A stretch of 25,523 nt of DNA from an uncultured Phycisphaerales bacterium (GTDB lineage Bacteria > Planctomycetota > Phycisphaerae > Sedimentisphaerales > Anaerobacaceae), in contig CALEZT010000141.1 of NCBI GenBank assembly GCA_937927975.1, positions 1-25,523 on the forward strand. The letters run 5' to 3'. Below are positions 8,201 through 14,679 of the stretch, one piece after another. The notes under the pieces were generated by a model. The model did no database searches and had not been told where the DNA came from. It saw only the letters and a program-made list of their open reading frames with translations. Numbering within the stretch: position 1 is the first letter of the stretch; the number at the start of each line of letters is the position of its first letter. The translations under genes and the position numbers were made by a program.

Positions 8201-8533
8201 GGCATCGACACCGACGGGCCCGCCTACCGGCGCATCGTCATCCGCCCGACGCCGGGCGGCCGCCTGTCCTGGGCCAGGACCAGCTATGACTCCATCCAGG
8301 GCAAGATCGCGACGGCCTGGAAACTGGACGGCGACAAGCTCCGCCTCGACGTCACCATCCCCGCCAACACGACCGCGACGGTCCACATCCCGGCCGCGAA
8401 CGCCGCAAGCGTGCTGGAAGGCGGAAAGCCCGCCCCGCAGGCCGAAGGGGTCCGGTTGATCGGCAAGCAGGACGATACGGTTCTCTTCGAAATCGGCTCC
8501 GGCACGTACAGATTCACCTCGCAGATGCCGTAG
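5282..8533 (+). CDS. Secreted GH78 alpha-L-rhamnosidase, 1083 aa
   Basis: Hydrolyses terminal alpha-L-rhamnose from glycosides or polysaccharides by the inverting mechanism of family GH78. Start ATG 5282 is favoured over ATG 5240 because GAGGAGG lies 9 bases upstream and a signal peptide follows (MRAYNPICTTILTACILWG). The order is family-like: an Ig-like N-terminal domain starting 'LRCEYLVNPLGIDVARPRLSW', beta-sandwich domains including the 'YASALGNYELHLNGRQVG' segment, the (alpha/alpha)6 barrel and a C-terminal beta-domain. Catalytic acids of the barrel are present: D669, D674/E675 and D682 in 'DCPQRDERLGWMGD', and E937 in 'SIWERWDGW'. An extra galactose-binding-like beta-domain seems inserted near residues 170-280 ('FTLFVNGREVANGNSF'). 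No transporter or regulator of rhamnose use is adjacent, so it stands alone. A long antisense frame over this gene is a composition artefact. Confidence 0.95.
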   Translation: MRAYNPICTTILTACILWGTTTQARTRLLDDRPEARNLRCEYLVNPLGIDVARPRLSWTLESGRRNQSQTAYRILVASDPKLLDKETGDLWDSGKVVSNQTNQIVYSGRPLESQTPCYWKVRAWDKSDNPGPWSRPALWTMGLLRSNEWKANWIGFDASRQRDAGGEKVDLTLASWIWHAGENARNAAPAATRYFRREFTVPEDRELVSATGAVSVDNGFTLFVNGREVANGNSFKEAVPVTLAQHLRKGANVIAIEARNEGDSANPAGVLVVLTLRFKSGQPVTIVSDGQWSSSASATSGWTNPGFDAAGWQNTEKLGAYGITPWGTVNVGPAEVFLPPAQFLRKEFVVEKAVKRATVYASALGNYELHLNGRQVGDAYFAPGWTDYDARVYYNTFDVTSQLNKGFNTLGAILADGWYSGHIGWGRIRDHYGKNPRFAAQLHIEYADGSTETVVTDKTWTASTGPILEGDFLMGEMYDARKEMPGWSTPNFDAGAWKPVDVTAKIDARLQSYPGVLVRKFQEIAPVKMTPTGDGAWIYDMGTNFAGFVRVRIRDAQPGQKIVLRFVERLNPDGTIYTTNLRGARATDTYICRGGGTEVWQPRFTFHGFQYVELAGYPGKPALDSIAGIELTSATPVVGSFACSDPMANTLYRNVCQTQRANFIDIPTDCPQRDERLGWMGDAQIYVRTASFNTDVAAFFTKWMVDVEDAQLPNGGFSDVAPRKVAMDGGTAAWGDAGVICPWTIYQVYGDARILARHYGAMQKWIDYCKETTKGTLLRPATGYGDWLSIQADTPKDVLATAYFAHSTRLVAEIAKVLGKEEDAAKYQKLFEDIRKAFNAAYVSADGTIKGDTQTVYVLALAFDLLPDAMHKPAASHLVDDISARQWHLSTGFVGTKDLMATLNAIGRTDVAYHLFHNETFPSWGFSIQHGATSIWERWDGWTPEKGFQDPGMNSFAHYSFGAVCEWMFRTIGGIDTDGPAYRRIVIRPTPGGRLSWARTSYDSIQGKIATAWKLDGDKLRLDVTIPANTTATVHIPAANAASVLEGGKPAPQAEGVRLIGKQDDTVLFEIGSGTYRFTSQMP

Positions 8534-8566
8534 CTGAGACATCAGAATCACGCGTAGATGAAGAAA

Positions 8567-8598
8567 GCCCCCCGATTCGTCAGGGGGCATTTTGTTTG
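8567..8598 (+). terminator. Rho-independent terminator after the rhamnosidase gene
   Basis: GCCCCC (8567-8572) pairs with GGGGGC (8583-8588) around a 10-base loop, followed by ATTTTGTTT. It lies 34 bp after the rhamnosidase stop. The reverse direction has only a weak T-run (CTTTCTTC), so termination toward hemL transcripts is less certain. Confidence 0.75.
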
Positions 8599-8734
8599 GT
8601 CCTTCGCGGCATTGCGATGTTCTGATCGGAGTAGTGCTCGGTGGCCGACGCTCCGCACGCGCAAGGCGGGACCAGACACAGCAGAGCAATCAATGAACAA
8701 TACCGAATCATCACAGGGACTCCTCCAAAACGAT

Positions 8735-10069
8735 CTACCCTCGCGTCGCAGACCGGAAGCTCTCGCAGGCGGCCTCGATCGTTCGCTCGATGTCCTGCTT
8801 CGTGTGCGCCAGCGAGACGAACATCGCCTCGTAGGCGCTGGGAGCCAGATAGACGCCGCGATCCAGCATTGCTGCGAAGAACTTCTTGAACGCACCGATG
8901 TCCGTCGCGCGAACGTCGTCGAAGTTCCGCACGGGCCTATCCGTGAAGAAACAGCTCAACAGTGATCCCACTCGGTTGATCGTGACCGGCACGCCGGCCT
9001 CCCCCGCCGCCCGCGCCAGTCCGGCTTCAAGATCGGCGCCCAGCGATTCGAGCCTTGCATAAACCCCATCCGTCCCATAGGTCCCATCCGCCCCATCCTC
9101 CTCCAGAATCCCCAGCGTCGCATTGGCCGCCGCGGTCGCCAGCGGATTGCCGCTCAGGGTGCCCGCCTGGTAGACGTGGCCCAACGGCGCCAGCAGGTCC
9201 ATGATCTCGGCCCGTCCGCCGCAGACGGCCAGGGGCATTCCCCCGCCGACGATCTTGCCCAGACAGGTCAGATCCGCCTGGAGGCCATAGAGTTCCTGCG
9301 CGCCGCCGAACGCCACGCGGAAACCGCTGATGACCTCGTCGAAGATCAACAGGGCGCCGTTCTCATGGCAGAGGCGTCGCACGGTCTCCAGATAGCCCGG
9401 TTCAGGCGCGACCACGCCCATATTCGCAGCCACCGGTTCGACCAGTACCGCCGCGATGTCGCCGGGCTGCCTTCGGAAGGCCTGCTCCAGCGTCGCCGGA
9501 TCGTTGTACGGCACGACGACAGTCAGCGCCGCCAAAGCCTCGGGCACGCCGGGACTGGCGGCCGTGCCCCGCTCGGCCAGACCCGATCCCGCCTGGACCA
9601 GCAGCGAATCGCTGTGGCCGTGATAGCAGCCGGCCATTTTGACGATGGTGTCCCGGCGCGTGTGGGCGCGGGCCAGTCGGATCGCGGTCATCACCGCTTC
9701 GGTCCCGCTGCTGAGCAGGCGGAGCTTCTCGATTGAGCCAAAGGCTCGGAGGATTCGCGAGCCCAACTCCGTCTCGGCCTGCGTGGGGGCGCCGAACGAC
9801 GTGCCTCGCCGGGCGGCGGCCTCGATCGCGGCCACCACCGCCGGATGGGCGTGTCCGAGAATCATCGGCCCCCAGGAGCCCACATAATCGAGGTACTCAT
9901 TCCCATCGATATCGACGATTCGAGAGCCTTGGGCCCGGTCGATGAACAAGGGGTTCAGACCCACTCCGCCGAACGCCCGGACGGGCGAATTCACCCCGCC
10001 GGGCATGCACTGACGGGCCTGCTCAAACGCTTCGATGGATTTGTGATTTATCATTTTACAATTTGCCAT
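8735..10069 (-). CDS. hemL: Glutamate-1-semialdehyde 2,1-aminomutase
   Basis: PLP enzyme of the C5 pathway that turns glutamate-1-semialdehyde into 5-aminolevulinate for tetrapyrroles. Diagnostic segments: 'MPGGVNSPVRAFGGVG', 'LLSSGTEAVMTAIRLAR', 'GCYHGHSD', D244 in 'LIFDEVISGFR', the Schiff-base Lys K272 in 'CLGKIVGGGMP', and 'GVYLAPSAYEAMFVS'. Length is near normal. ATG 10069 and ATG 10054 (439 aa) are both possible; neither has a strong ribosome site, and the start region overlaps an A/T-rich intergenic-type sequence. Odd feature: residues 325-336 read as four Asp/Tyr-Gly-x triplets made by a 9-bp tandem repeat, in the loop before 'VYARLESLG' where HemL proteins are normally shorter. No other haem gene is adjacent. 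Confidence 0.95.
   Translation of the reverse strand: MANCKMINHKSIEAFEQARQCMPGGVNSPVRAFGGVGLNPLFIDRAQGSRIVDIDGNEYLDYVGSWGPMILGHAHPAVVAAIEAAARRGTSFGAPTQAETELGSRILRAFGSIEKLRLLSSGTEAVMTAIRLARAHTRRDTIVKMAGCYHGHSDSLLVQAGSGLAERGTAASPGVPEALAALTVVVPYNDPATLEQAFRRQPGDIAAVLVEPVAANMGVVAPEPGYLETVRRLCHENGALLIFDEVISGFRVAFGGAQELYGLQADLTCLGKIVGGGMPLAVCGGRAEIMDLLAPLGHVYQAGTLSGNPLATAAANATLGILEEDGADGTYGTDGVYARLESLGADLEAGLARAAGEAGVPVTINRVGSLLSCFFTDRPVRNFDDVRATDIGAFKKFFAAMLDRGVYLAPSAYEAMFVSLAHTKQDIERTIEAACESFRSATRG
9064..9099 (-). repeat. Four 9-bp tandem units inside hemL
   Basis: On the plus strand the units read CCCCATCCG, TCCCATAGG, TCCCATCCG, CCCCATCCT. In the hemL frame each becomes (Asp/Tyr)-Gly-(Ala/Thr/Val), so the insertion keeps the frame. 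The word resembles 'TCCCATAGG'-type intergenic repeats I recall from other bacterial genomes. Confidence 0.8.
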
Positions 10070-10202
10070 TTCCTGTTTATCATATGTGTTTCTGTCGTCT
10101 GAGGCGTCCGAACGGCAGGAGCCCAGTGGATTGTAGATGGCAGCGAAGAGCCGGTAAATAGGTAATCACAACAGATCAGTCGAAATAGGCAGTGGGATTC
10201 CT

Positions 10203-12413
10203 ATGAGCTTGATGAAGTGGATGCGGAAGAACAACAAGAAGTTGATGGCTGTCGTGGTCATCGTCCTGATGATCGCTTTCATCGGGGGCTCGGCGTTCAG
10301 CGCCCTGATGCACGGCAGCGGCGGGGCCAACAAGGCCGCCGCGTACTATGGCTCCAAGCAGAAGATCACCCACAACGACCTGCGGGGGGCCGACCACGAG
10401 TTGAAGCTTCTGGAAGAGCTCGGCGCGGCGGATCAGTTGCGAAACCGCGGGGACCTTCAGGGCTTCCTGCTGGCGGAGCTGCTCTTCGCGCAGAGCCGGG
10501 ATTCGGCGGGCATGATGGAGATGGCCCGACAGACGATCCAAAGGAACCAGTTCCGCATCAGCGACAAGCAGCTCAAGGACCAGTACGAGAGCAGGACGGT
10601 CCCCAGCGACGTCTACTGGATTCTGCTTCGCGAAGAGGCCAGGTCCGCCGGGATCTACGTGTCGGGCGAAGAAGTCGGACGGAGCCTGGGCCAGGGCATG
10701 GGCCAGGGCTACTCCGCGATGATGCGAACCCTGGTCGAGCGGCATGGGGTGCCCGAGAAGGACATCCTGGCCATCTATGGCAAATTGATCGCGGTCCTGC
10801 AATACGCCCAGATCATCTCCTCCATGCAGAACGTGACCGCCTCTCAGGTCCGACACATCGCCAGTCGCGAGTCGGAGACCCTGGACGCGGAGTTCTTGAA
10901 GCTCGAAACCTCCGCGTTCGCGGACAAAACGCAGACGCCGTCGGCCGAGGCGCTCGCCCAGCAGTTCGATCGGTACAAGGCCGACGTTCCGGGCGAAGCA
11001 ACCGAAGCCAACCCCTTCGGTTTCGGATACCGGCTGCCCAGCCGCGTGCAGTTCGACTACATCGCCTTGAAGCTTTCGGACGTGGCCGCGATCATCAAGC
11101 AGCCCACGGATGAAGACGCGGAGCTGTACTACCAGCAGAATCGCGCCAGGCAATTCACCGAGAAAGCCCCGGCCAATCCGAACGACCCCAACTCGCCGCA
11201 GATCGACAGGGTCAAGAGCTACATCGAGGTCGCCGACGAGATCATGGCCCAACTGCGGCGTCAGCGAATCGTGACGAGGGCCGAACAGATCCTTCAGGAG
11301 GCAAGAAGCGTAGCGGACCTGAACCTGCCCCGACCGGTCGACGGCAACGAACCGACGGTCGTACAACGCAAGGCCAAGGCCGGCGACTACGCCAAGATCG
11401 CCCAGGACCTCTCCGTCAAGCACAGCATCCCGCTGTACAACGGCGCCACCGGCCTGCTCAGCGCCGCGGACATCCGAGCCGACCGATACCTCCGTCGGAT
11501 GTATCTGGCGAACTACGGCTACAATCCCGTGCCCCTGCCGATGGTCCTGTTCTCGGCCAAGGAGTTCGGGAAGGACGCAACGGTCCTGCAGACTTCCTCG
11601 GCAGCGCAACTATTCACCAGCGTCGGTCCTGCGAAGGACCCGATGTCCGCCTCGGCGCCGGACGTGAGCGGCCAGATCATGCTGATCGCCAGGCTCGTCG
11701 CGGCCGAGCCGGACGCGGCGCCCGCGAGCCTCGACGCCAGCTACAGCACCCATACGCTCAATCTGGGCGATCCTGCCGATCAGAAGGACAAGTTGTTCTC
11801 GGTCAAGGAAAAGGTCGTGAAGGACCTCCAGACGCTGGCCGCCTGGGATACGACGGGCGCCAAGGCCGCTGAGTTCATGGCGATGGCGGTCAAGGACGGC
11901 TGGGACCCCGCGGTCGCGCAGTTCAACAAGCTCTACGGCGAGCAGGCCAAGGCCGACCCCAACGATCCGAACGTGTTCCGGCTGGACCGCAGGATGGGGC
12001 TCCAGCGGATCTCGCAGGCCGATCTGGAGGTGCTCGCGACGCAGTTGTCCAACACCCCCGGCGGCAACGCCTATATGAACGAAGCCCGCGTGGAGAGCCG
12101 GCTTGCAGACCGCTTCTACTCGCTGGCCGCGGACCCGAACATCGCGTCGCAACTGCCCAAGATCATGGAGTTCAAGCCCGAGCGAAGCTACTACGTGGTC
12201 AGGACCCTGTCGCTGACGCCGCTCTATCAGGAGCAGTTCCAGAAGGTCAAGGGCATGGTGATCGGGCGCGAAGAGTTCGGCCAGAGCCAGAATCTGGGCG
12301 TGGTGCATCTGAATCCCGCGAACATCCTCAAGCGCATGAACTTCCGCTCGGCCGACTCGACGGAAGGATCCGCCAGAAGCAAAGCGAAGACGGAGTCGAA
12401 GGACGCGTCGTGA
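10203..12413 (+). CDS. Membrane-anchored SurA/PpiD-like periplasmic protein, 736 aa
   Basis: A single N-terminal membrane anchor ('LMAVVVIVLMIAFIGGSAF', about residues 14-32) after a basic cytoplasmic tip (MKWMRKNNKK) puts the rest outside the membrane. The following helical region with a 'ISDKQLKDQYESR' / 'VSGEEVGRSLG' layout matches the N-terminal chaperone fold of SurA/PpiD, and the segment near residues 265-345 has the 'RVQFDYIALKLSDV...DEDAELYYQQNR' character of PpiD-like proteins. I could not locate a clear parvulin PPIase domain, so a chaperone without isomerase activity is likely. First gene of a three-gene operon; its TGA shares one base with the next ATG (TGATG). Probable role: folding or quality control of exported proteins. 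Confidence 0.7.
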   Translation: MSLMKWMRKNNKKLMAVVVIVLMIAFIGGSAFSALMHGSGGANKAAAYYGSKQKITHNDLRGADHELKLLEELGAADQLRNRGDLQGFLLAELLFAQSRDSAGMMEMARQTIQRNQFRISDKQLKDQYESRTVPSDVYWILLREEARSAGIYVSGEEVGRSLGQGMGQGYSAMMRTLVERHGVPEKDILAIYGKLIAVLQYAQIISSMQNVTASQVRHIASRESETLDAEFLKLETSAFADKTQTPSAEALAQQFDRYKADVPGEATEANPFGFGYRLPSRVQFDYIALKLSDVAAIIKQPTDEDAELYYQQNRARQFTEKAPANPNDPNSPQIDRVKSYIEVADEIMAQLRRQRIVTRAEQILQEARSVADLNLPRPVDGNEPTVVQRKAKAGDYAKIAQDLSVKHSIPLYNGATGLLSAADIRADRYLRRMYLANYGYNPVPLPMVLFSAKEFGKDATVLQTSSAAQLFTSVGPAKDPMSASAPDVSGQIMLIARLVAAEPDAAPASLDASYSTHTLNLGDPADQKDKLFSVKEKVVKDLQTLAAWDTTGAKAAEFMAMAVKDGWDPAVAQFNKLYGEQAKADPNDPNVFRLDRRMGLQRISQADLEVLATQLSNTPGGNAYMNEARVESRLADRFYSLAADPNIASQLPKIMEFKPERSYYVVRTLSLTPLYQEQFQKVKGMVIGREEFGQSQNLGVVHLNPANILKRMNFRSADSTEGSARSKAKTESKDAS

Positions 12414-12865
12414 TGGGATCAGCGTGGAAGGAGAATCACGCCCTGTACCTGATCGTGGTCGGGGCTGCCGCGTGGGTCGTGCCCGGCGGCGGGCATTTCC
12501 TCCTCAACGAGAGGAGGCGGGCGGTCGTCATCTTCACGTTTGTCGTGCTGACTTTCCTGGTGGGGCTGTACGTCGGTTCGATCGGGGTGATCGATTCGAT
12601 CACCGCCAAGCCCTGGTATGCGGCTCAGGTGATGAACTCGCCGGCGGTGATCTTCCTGGGCTCGCACGTGGCCGAGGTGCAGCGTGCGGCAGAGCTTGCG
12701 GCGGTCCGAGGGCAGGCGTCCTCGGTTGCCCCCTATCGGGTCTTCGGTCGAGCCAGCGAAATCGGTCAGATCTATACCAGCGTGGCCGGGCTGCTGAACC
12801 TGCTGTGCATCGTCAACGCCATCTATGTGGCCCATCTGCGGGCCGTTGGGGAGGCCAAGGCCTGA
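12413..12865 (+). CDS. DUF6677-like membrane protein, 150 aa
   Basis: Start ATG 12413 overlaps the upstream TGA (TGATG), a coupling arrangement; GTG 12410 is in frame one codon earlier. The protein starts near a hydrophobic segment 'LYLIVVGAAAWVVPGGGHFL', then 'LLNERRRAVVIFTFVVLTFLVGLYVG', and ends with a third segment 'SVAGLLNLLCIVNAIYVAHL'. The 'VPGGGHFLLNERRRA' motif is what I associate with the planctomycete DUF6677 family; function unknown. The middle part (residues 60-115) is probably exposed. Tight linkage to the SurA/PpiD-like gene suggests a shared cell-envelope role. Confidence 0.7.
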   Translation: MGSAWKENHALYLIVVGAAAWVVPGGGHFLLNERRRAVVIFTFVVLTFLVGLYVGSIGVIDSITAKPWYAAQVMNSPAVIFLGSHVAEVQRAAELAAVRGQASSVAPYRVFGRASEIGQIYTSVAGLLNLLCIVNAIYVAHLRAVGEAKA

Positions 12866-12866
12866 C

Positions 12867-13151
12867 ATGACGACCCTGGCGATATCCATGCTGGCCAGTT
12901 TCACGACTCCGATGCACATCGGCACGGACCCGATCTCGATGCTCTGGCTGGCGCCGCTGGTGGTGACGATCTCGATCGTCTACAAGGCGACCAAGGTGGC
13001 GCGTATCCAGGCGTGGCCTTTCGCGAAAGAGACCGCGGCGTTGTGCGGGTCGATCCTGGTGTTCATCGTCGTAGCTGCGGTGATTCTCTACGCGCTGGCC
13101 TGGGTCGTCACGGGACAACTGCCTGCGATGCTGAACGGCTCGGCGTTCTAG
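12867..13151 (+). CDS. Small membrane protein, 94 aa
   Basis: ATG 12867 follows the previous TGA by one base, so translation is almost certainly coupled. A hydrophobic segment 'MLWLAPLVVTISIVYKA' is followed by a short basic loop (KATKVARIQAWPFAKE) and a second segment 'LCGSILVFIVVAAVILYALAWVV'. No named family recognised. Third and last gene of the operon; it faces rnc, whose stop lies 33 bp away, and I see no strong terminator in between. Confidence 0.72.
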   Translation: MTTLAISMLASFTTPMHIGTDPISMLWLAPLVVTISIVYKATKVARIQAWPFAKETAALCGSILVFIVVAAVILYALAWVVTGQLPAMLNGSAF

Positions 13152-13184
13152 CTCCGATCGGTCGGCGATCGAGGTCCGATCCGG

Positions 13185-13895
13185 TCAGCTCGCTTCCTGC
13201 ACGACCGGCCTTTGCACGATCCCCAATTCCACGAGGGCGTTGTGCGCGGCCTTCTGCTCCGCTTCCTTCTTGTTGGCCCCCCAGGCGCTGGGAAAGTGCC
13301 GCTGGTCGATCACGACCTCGGACTCGAAACACTTGTTGTGATCGGGGCCCTTCTCGTCCAGGAGAACGTAGCTCGGCGAGGCGTTGAACAGCTCCTGAGC
13401 GTGCTGCTGCAAGAGGGACTTGTAGTTGCCGTGGGCCTGTTCCGAATCGATCTCGTCGAGGAACGAGGCGAAGTTCTGCAGGATGAAGTTCTGCGCCGAT
13501 TCGAAGCCGCTGTCGATGTACACCGCGGCAATCACCGCTTCGAGCAGGCCGGCCGCCAGAGACGTGGGGAACGACTTGTGCGACGACATCCCCTTGCCCA
13601 CGACCAGATACCGCGGCAGGCCCAGCCTCAGCGCCACCTGGGCGCAGGTCCCGCGGGAGACCAGCATGCTCTTCATCTTCGTCAATTCCCCTTCCGGATA
13701 GCTGCGGAACTTCTCGAACAGCCTCTGGCAAATGGCGATCGAAAGGACCGCGTCGCCGAGAAACTCCAGACGCTCATTGCTGTCCAGGCGGTTATCGACG
13801 GAGGAGGAATGCGTAAACGCTTTGGCCAGGAGGGCCGGGTCGGTGAACTGATGTCCGAGAATCTGCTCGATCTGATGCAGAATGTCTGTATCCAT
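13185..13895 (-). CDS. rnc: Ribonuclease III, 236 aa
   Basis: Cleaves double-stranded RNA in rRNA and mRNA processing. The signature 'NERLEFLGDAV' (residues 40-50) carries the metal ligands E44 and D48, and E119 is present in 'LLEAVIAAVYIDSG'. A C-terminal dsRNA-binding domain follows, from 'GNYKSLLQQHAQELF' to 'KKEAEQKAAHNALVEL'. Start ATG 13895 has AGGAG just upstream; the frame continues to TTG 13958, which is unlikely as a start. Odd: the position normally held by the fourth catalytic acid (Asp114 in E. coli) aligns with G116 ('SLAAGLLEA'). The gene is transcribed toward the SurA-like operon and is preceded by a 225-bp non-coding gap after the STAS gene. Confidence 0.95.
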   Translation of the reverse strand: MDTDILHQIEQILGHQFTDPALLAKAFTHSSSVDNRLDSNERLEFLGDAVLSIAICQRLFEKFRSYPEGELTKMKSMLVSRGTCAQVALRLGLPRYLVVGKGMSSHKSFPTSLAAGLLEAVIAAVYIDSGFESAQNFILQNFASFLDEIDSEQAHGNYKSLLQQHAQELFNASPSYVLLDEKGPDHNKCFESEVVIDQRHFPSAWGANKKEAEQKAAHNALVELGIVQRPVVQEAS

Positions 13896-14051
13896 GGCTC
13901 CTGCACGCAACAAGACCCGCGTCCGATTCGGACGCAGATCGCCACCGGGTTTCCCCAATGCCTCGCGAGCAGATCACGAACACCGCTCCGCCAAGCGATC
14001 TTCGTGATACGCTCCGCTAAAGACAACCTACTGTTTATCGGTCCAAAGCAA

Positions 14052-14083
14052 CTGCAGGCGGCTCTAGGTCGATCCGCCTGCAG
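14052..14083 (-). terminator. Perfect 10-bp stem-loop downstream of the STAS gene
   Basis: CTGCAGGCGG (14052-14061) and CCGCCTGCAG (14074-14083) form a perfect stem with a 12-base loop, 38 bp after the STAS stop. The following T-run on the minus strand is poor (TTGCTTTGG), so it may be a weak terminator or an mRNA-stabilising hairpin before rnc. Confidence 0.45.
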
Positions 14084-14120
14084 GCATTGTTCTTCTCTTC
14101 GACGGCGATCCCGCCGACCC

Positions 14121-14456
14121 CTACCCAACCATCTGCAGGCTGGCCAGGGCGATGAACTTATCGTCCACGATTTCGAAGATCCCGTCAAGACCTGTCACGG
14201 TGAAAATTCCCTTGGTGGCCGGGGCAACGTTGCAGAAGACCAGCCTGTGTCCGCAGTCGCTCATCAGCTTCTTGAGCCGCAGCAGCTTCGAGAGGCTCGA
14301 AGACGTGACGATGTCCACGCTGGAAAAGTCGACGACGACCTCGCAGTCGCCGCGATCGCGAGCCATTTGTGTGATCGTCTTGAGTTCCTCGCCCAGGTCG
14401 GGCTCCGCCGGCAAGTCCACGAGAATGATGTCTTCGGACCAGTTCTGAATACCCAT
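14121..14456 (-). CDS. STAS-domain protein (anti-sigma factor antagonist type), 111 aa
   Basis: Start ATG 14456 is preceded by AGAGGAG at 8 bases. The single-domain layout fits SpoIIAA/RsbV-like STAS proteins: beta-strand 'CEVVVDFSSVDIVTSSSLSKLLRLKKLM' contains the loop before helix 2 where SpoIIAA-type proteins are phosphorylated, here a run of serines (TSSSL), followed by 'GHRLVFCNVAPATKGIFTVTGL' as in the family. Such proteins bind anti-sigma kinases or act in stressosome-like and phosphorelay switches. No partner kinase gene is adjacent, so the partner is unknown. It lies downstream of the ComM-like gene on the same strand with a 223-bp gap. Confidence 0.85.
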   Translation of the reverse strand: MGIQNWSEDIILVDLPAEPDLGEELKTITQMARDRGDCEVVVDFSSVDIVTSSSLSKLLRLKKLMSDCGHRLVFCNVAPATKGIFTVTGLDGIFEIVDDKFIALASLQMVG

Positions 14457-14679
14457 GTGTATACTCCTCTGTTTCCTGTTGTGCTCACGTGTCAGGCGTA
14501 TTATCGGCAGGCTGTCAGGGGGCATTAAGGAAAAATGGGAACTTTCTGCCCCCTGCGGACTTGCCCCATAAAAACTCCGTCGCCCGTGCTGGATCGGACG
14601 GATACCGGGACAATTCGAGGAAGCCCCCGTCTTATCCCTAGTGGTCTGGGGCGGCGCGATCGCGACCCCGCCATGGCGA

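Noticed and set aside
5273..8689. Minus-strand open frame of 1138 codons opposite the rhamnosidase gene
   Set aside because: The plus strand encodes a complete GH78 enzyme with catalytic motifs; the antisense frame has low-information Asp/Arg/Gly/Val-rich sequence typical of G+C-rich shadows.
9064..9099. CRISPR or direct-repeat array
   Set aside because: The 9-bp units are contiguous without spacers and lie inside a coding frame; no CRISPR array or cas gene was seen anywhere in the window.
10176..11609. Minus-strand frame opposite the SurA-like gene
   Set aside because: The plus-strand protein has a membrane anchor and coupled downstream genes; the antisense product has no recognisable domain.
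13152..13184. Bidirectional terminator between the 94-aa gene and rnc
   Set aside because: Only a weak GATCG/CGATC pairing and no T-run.
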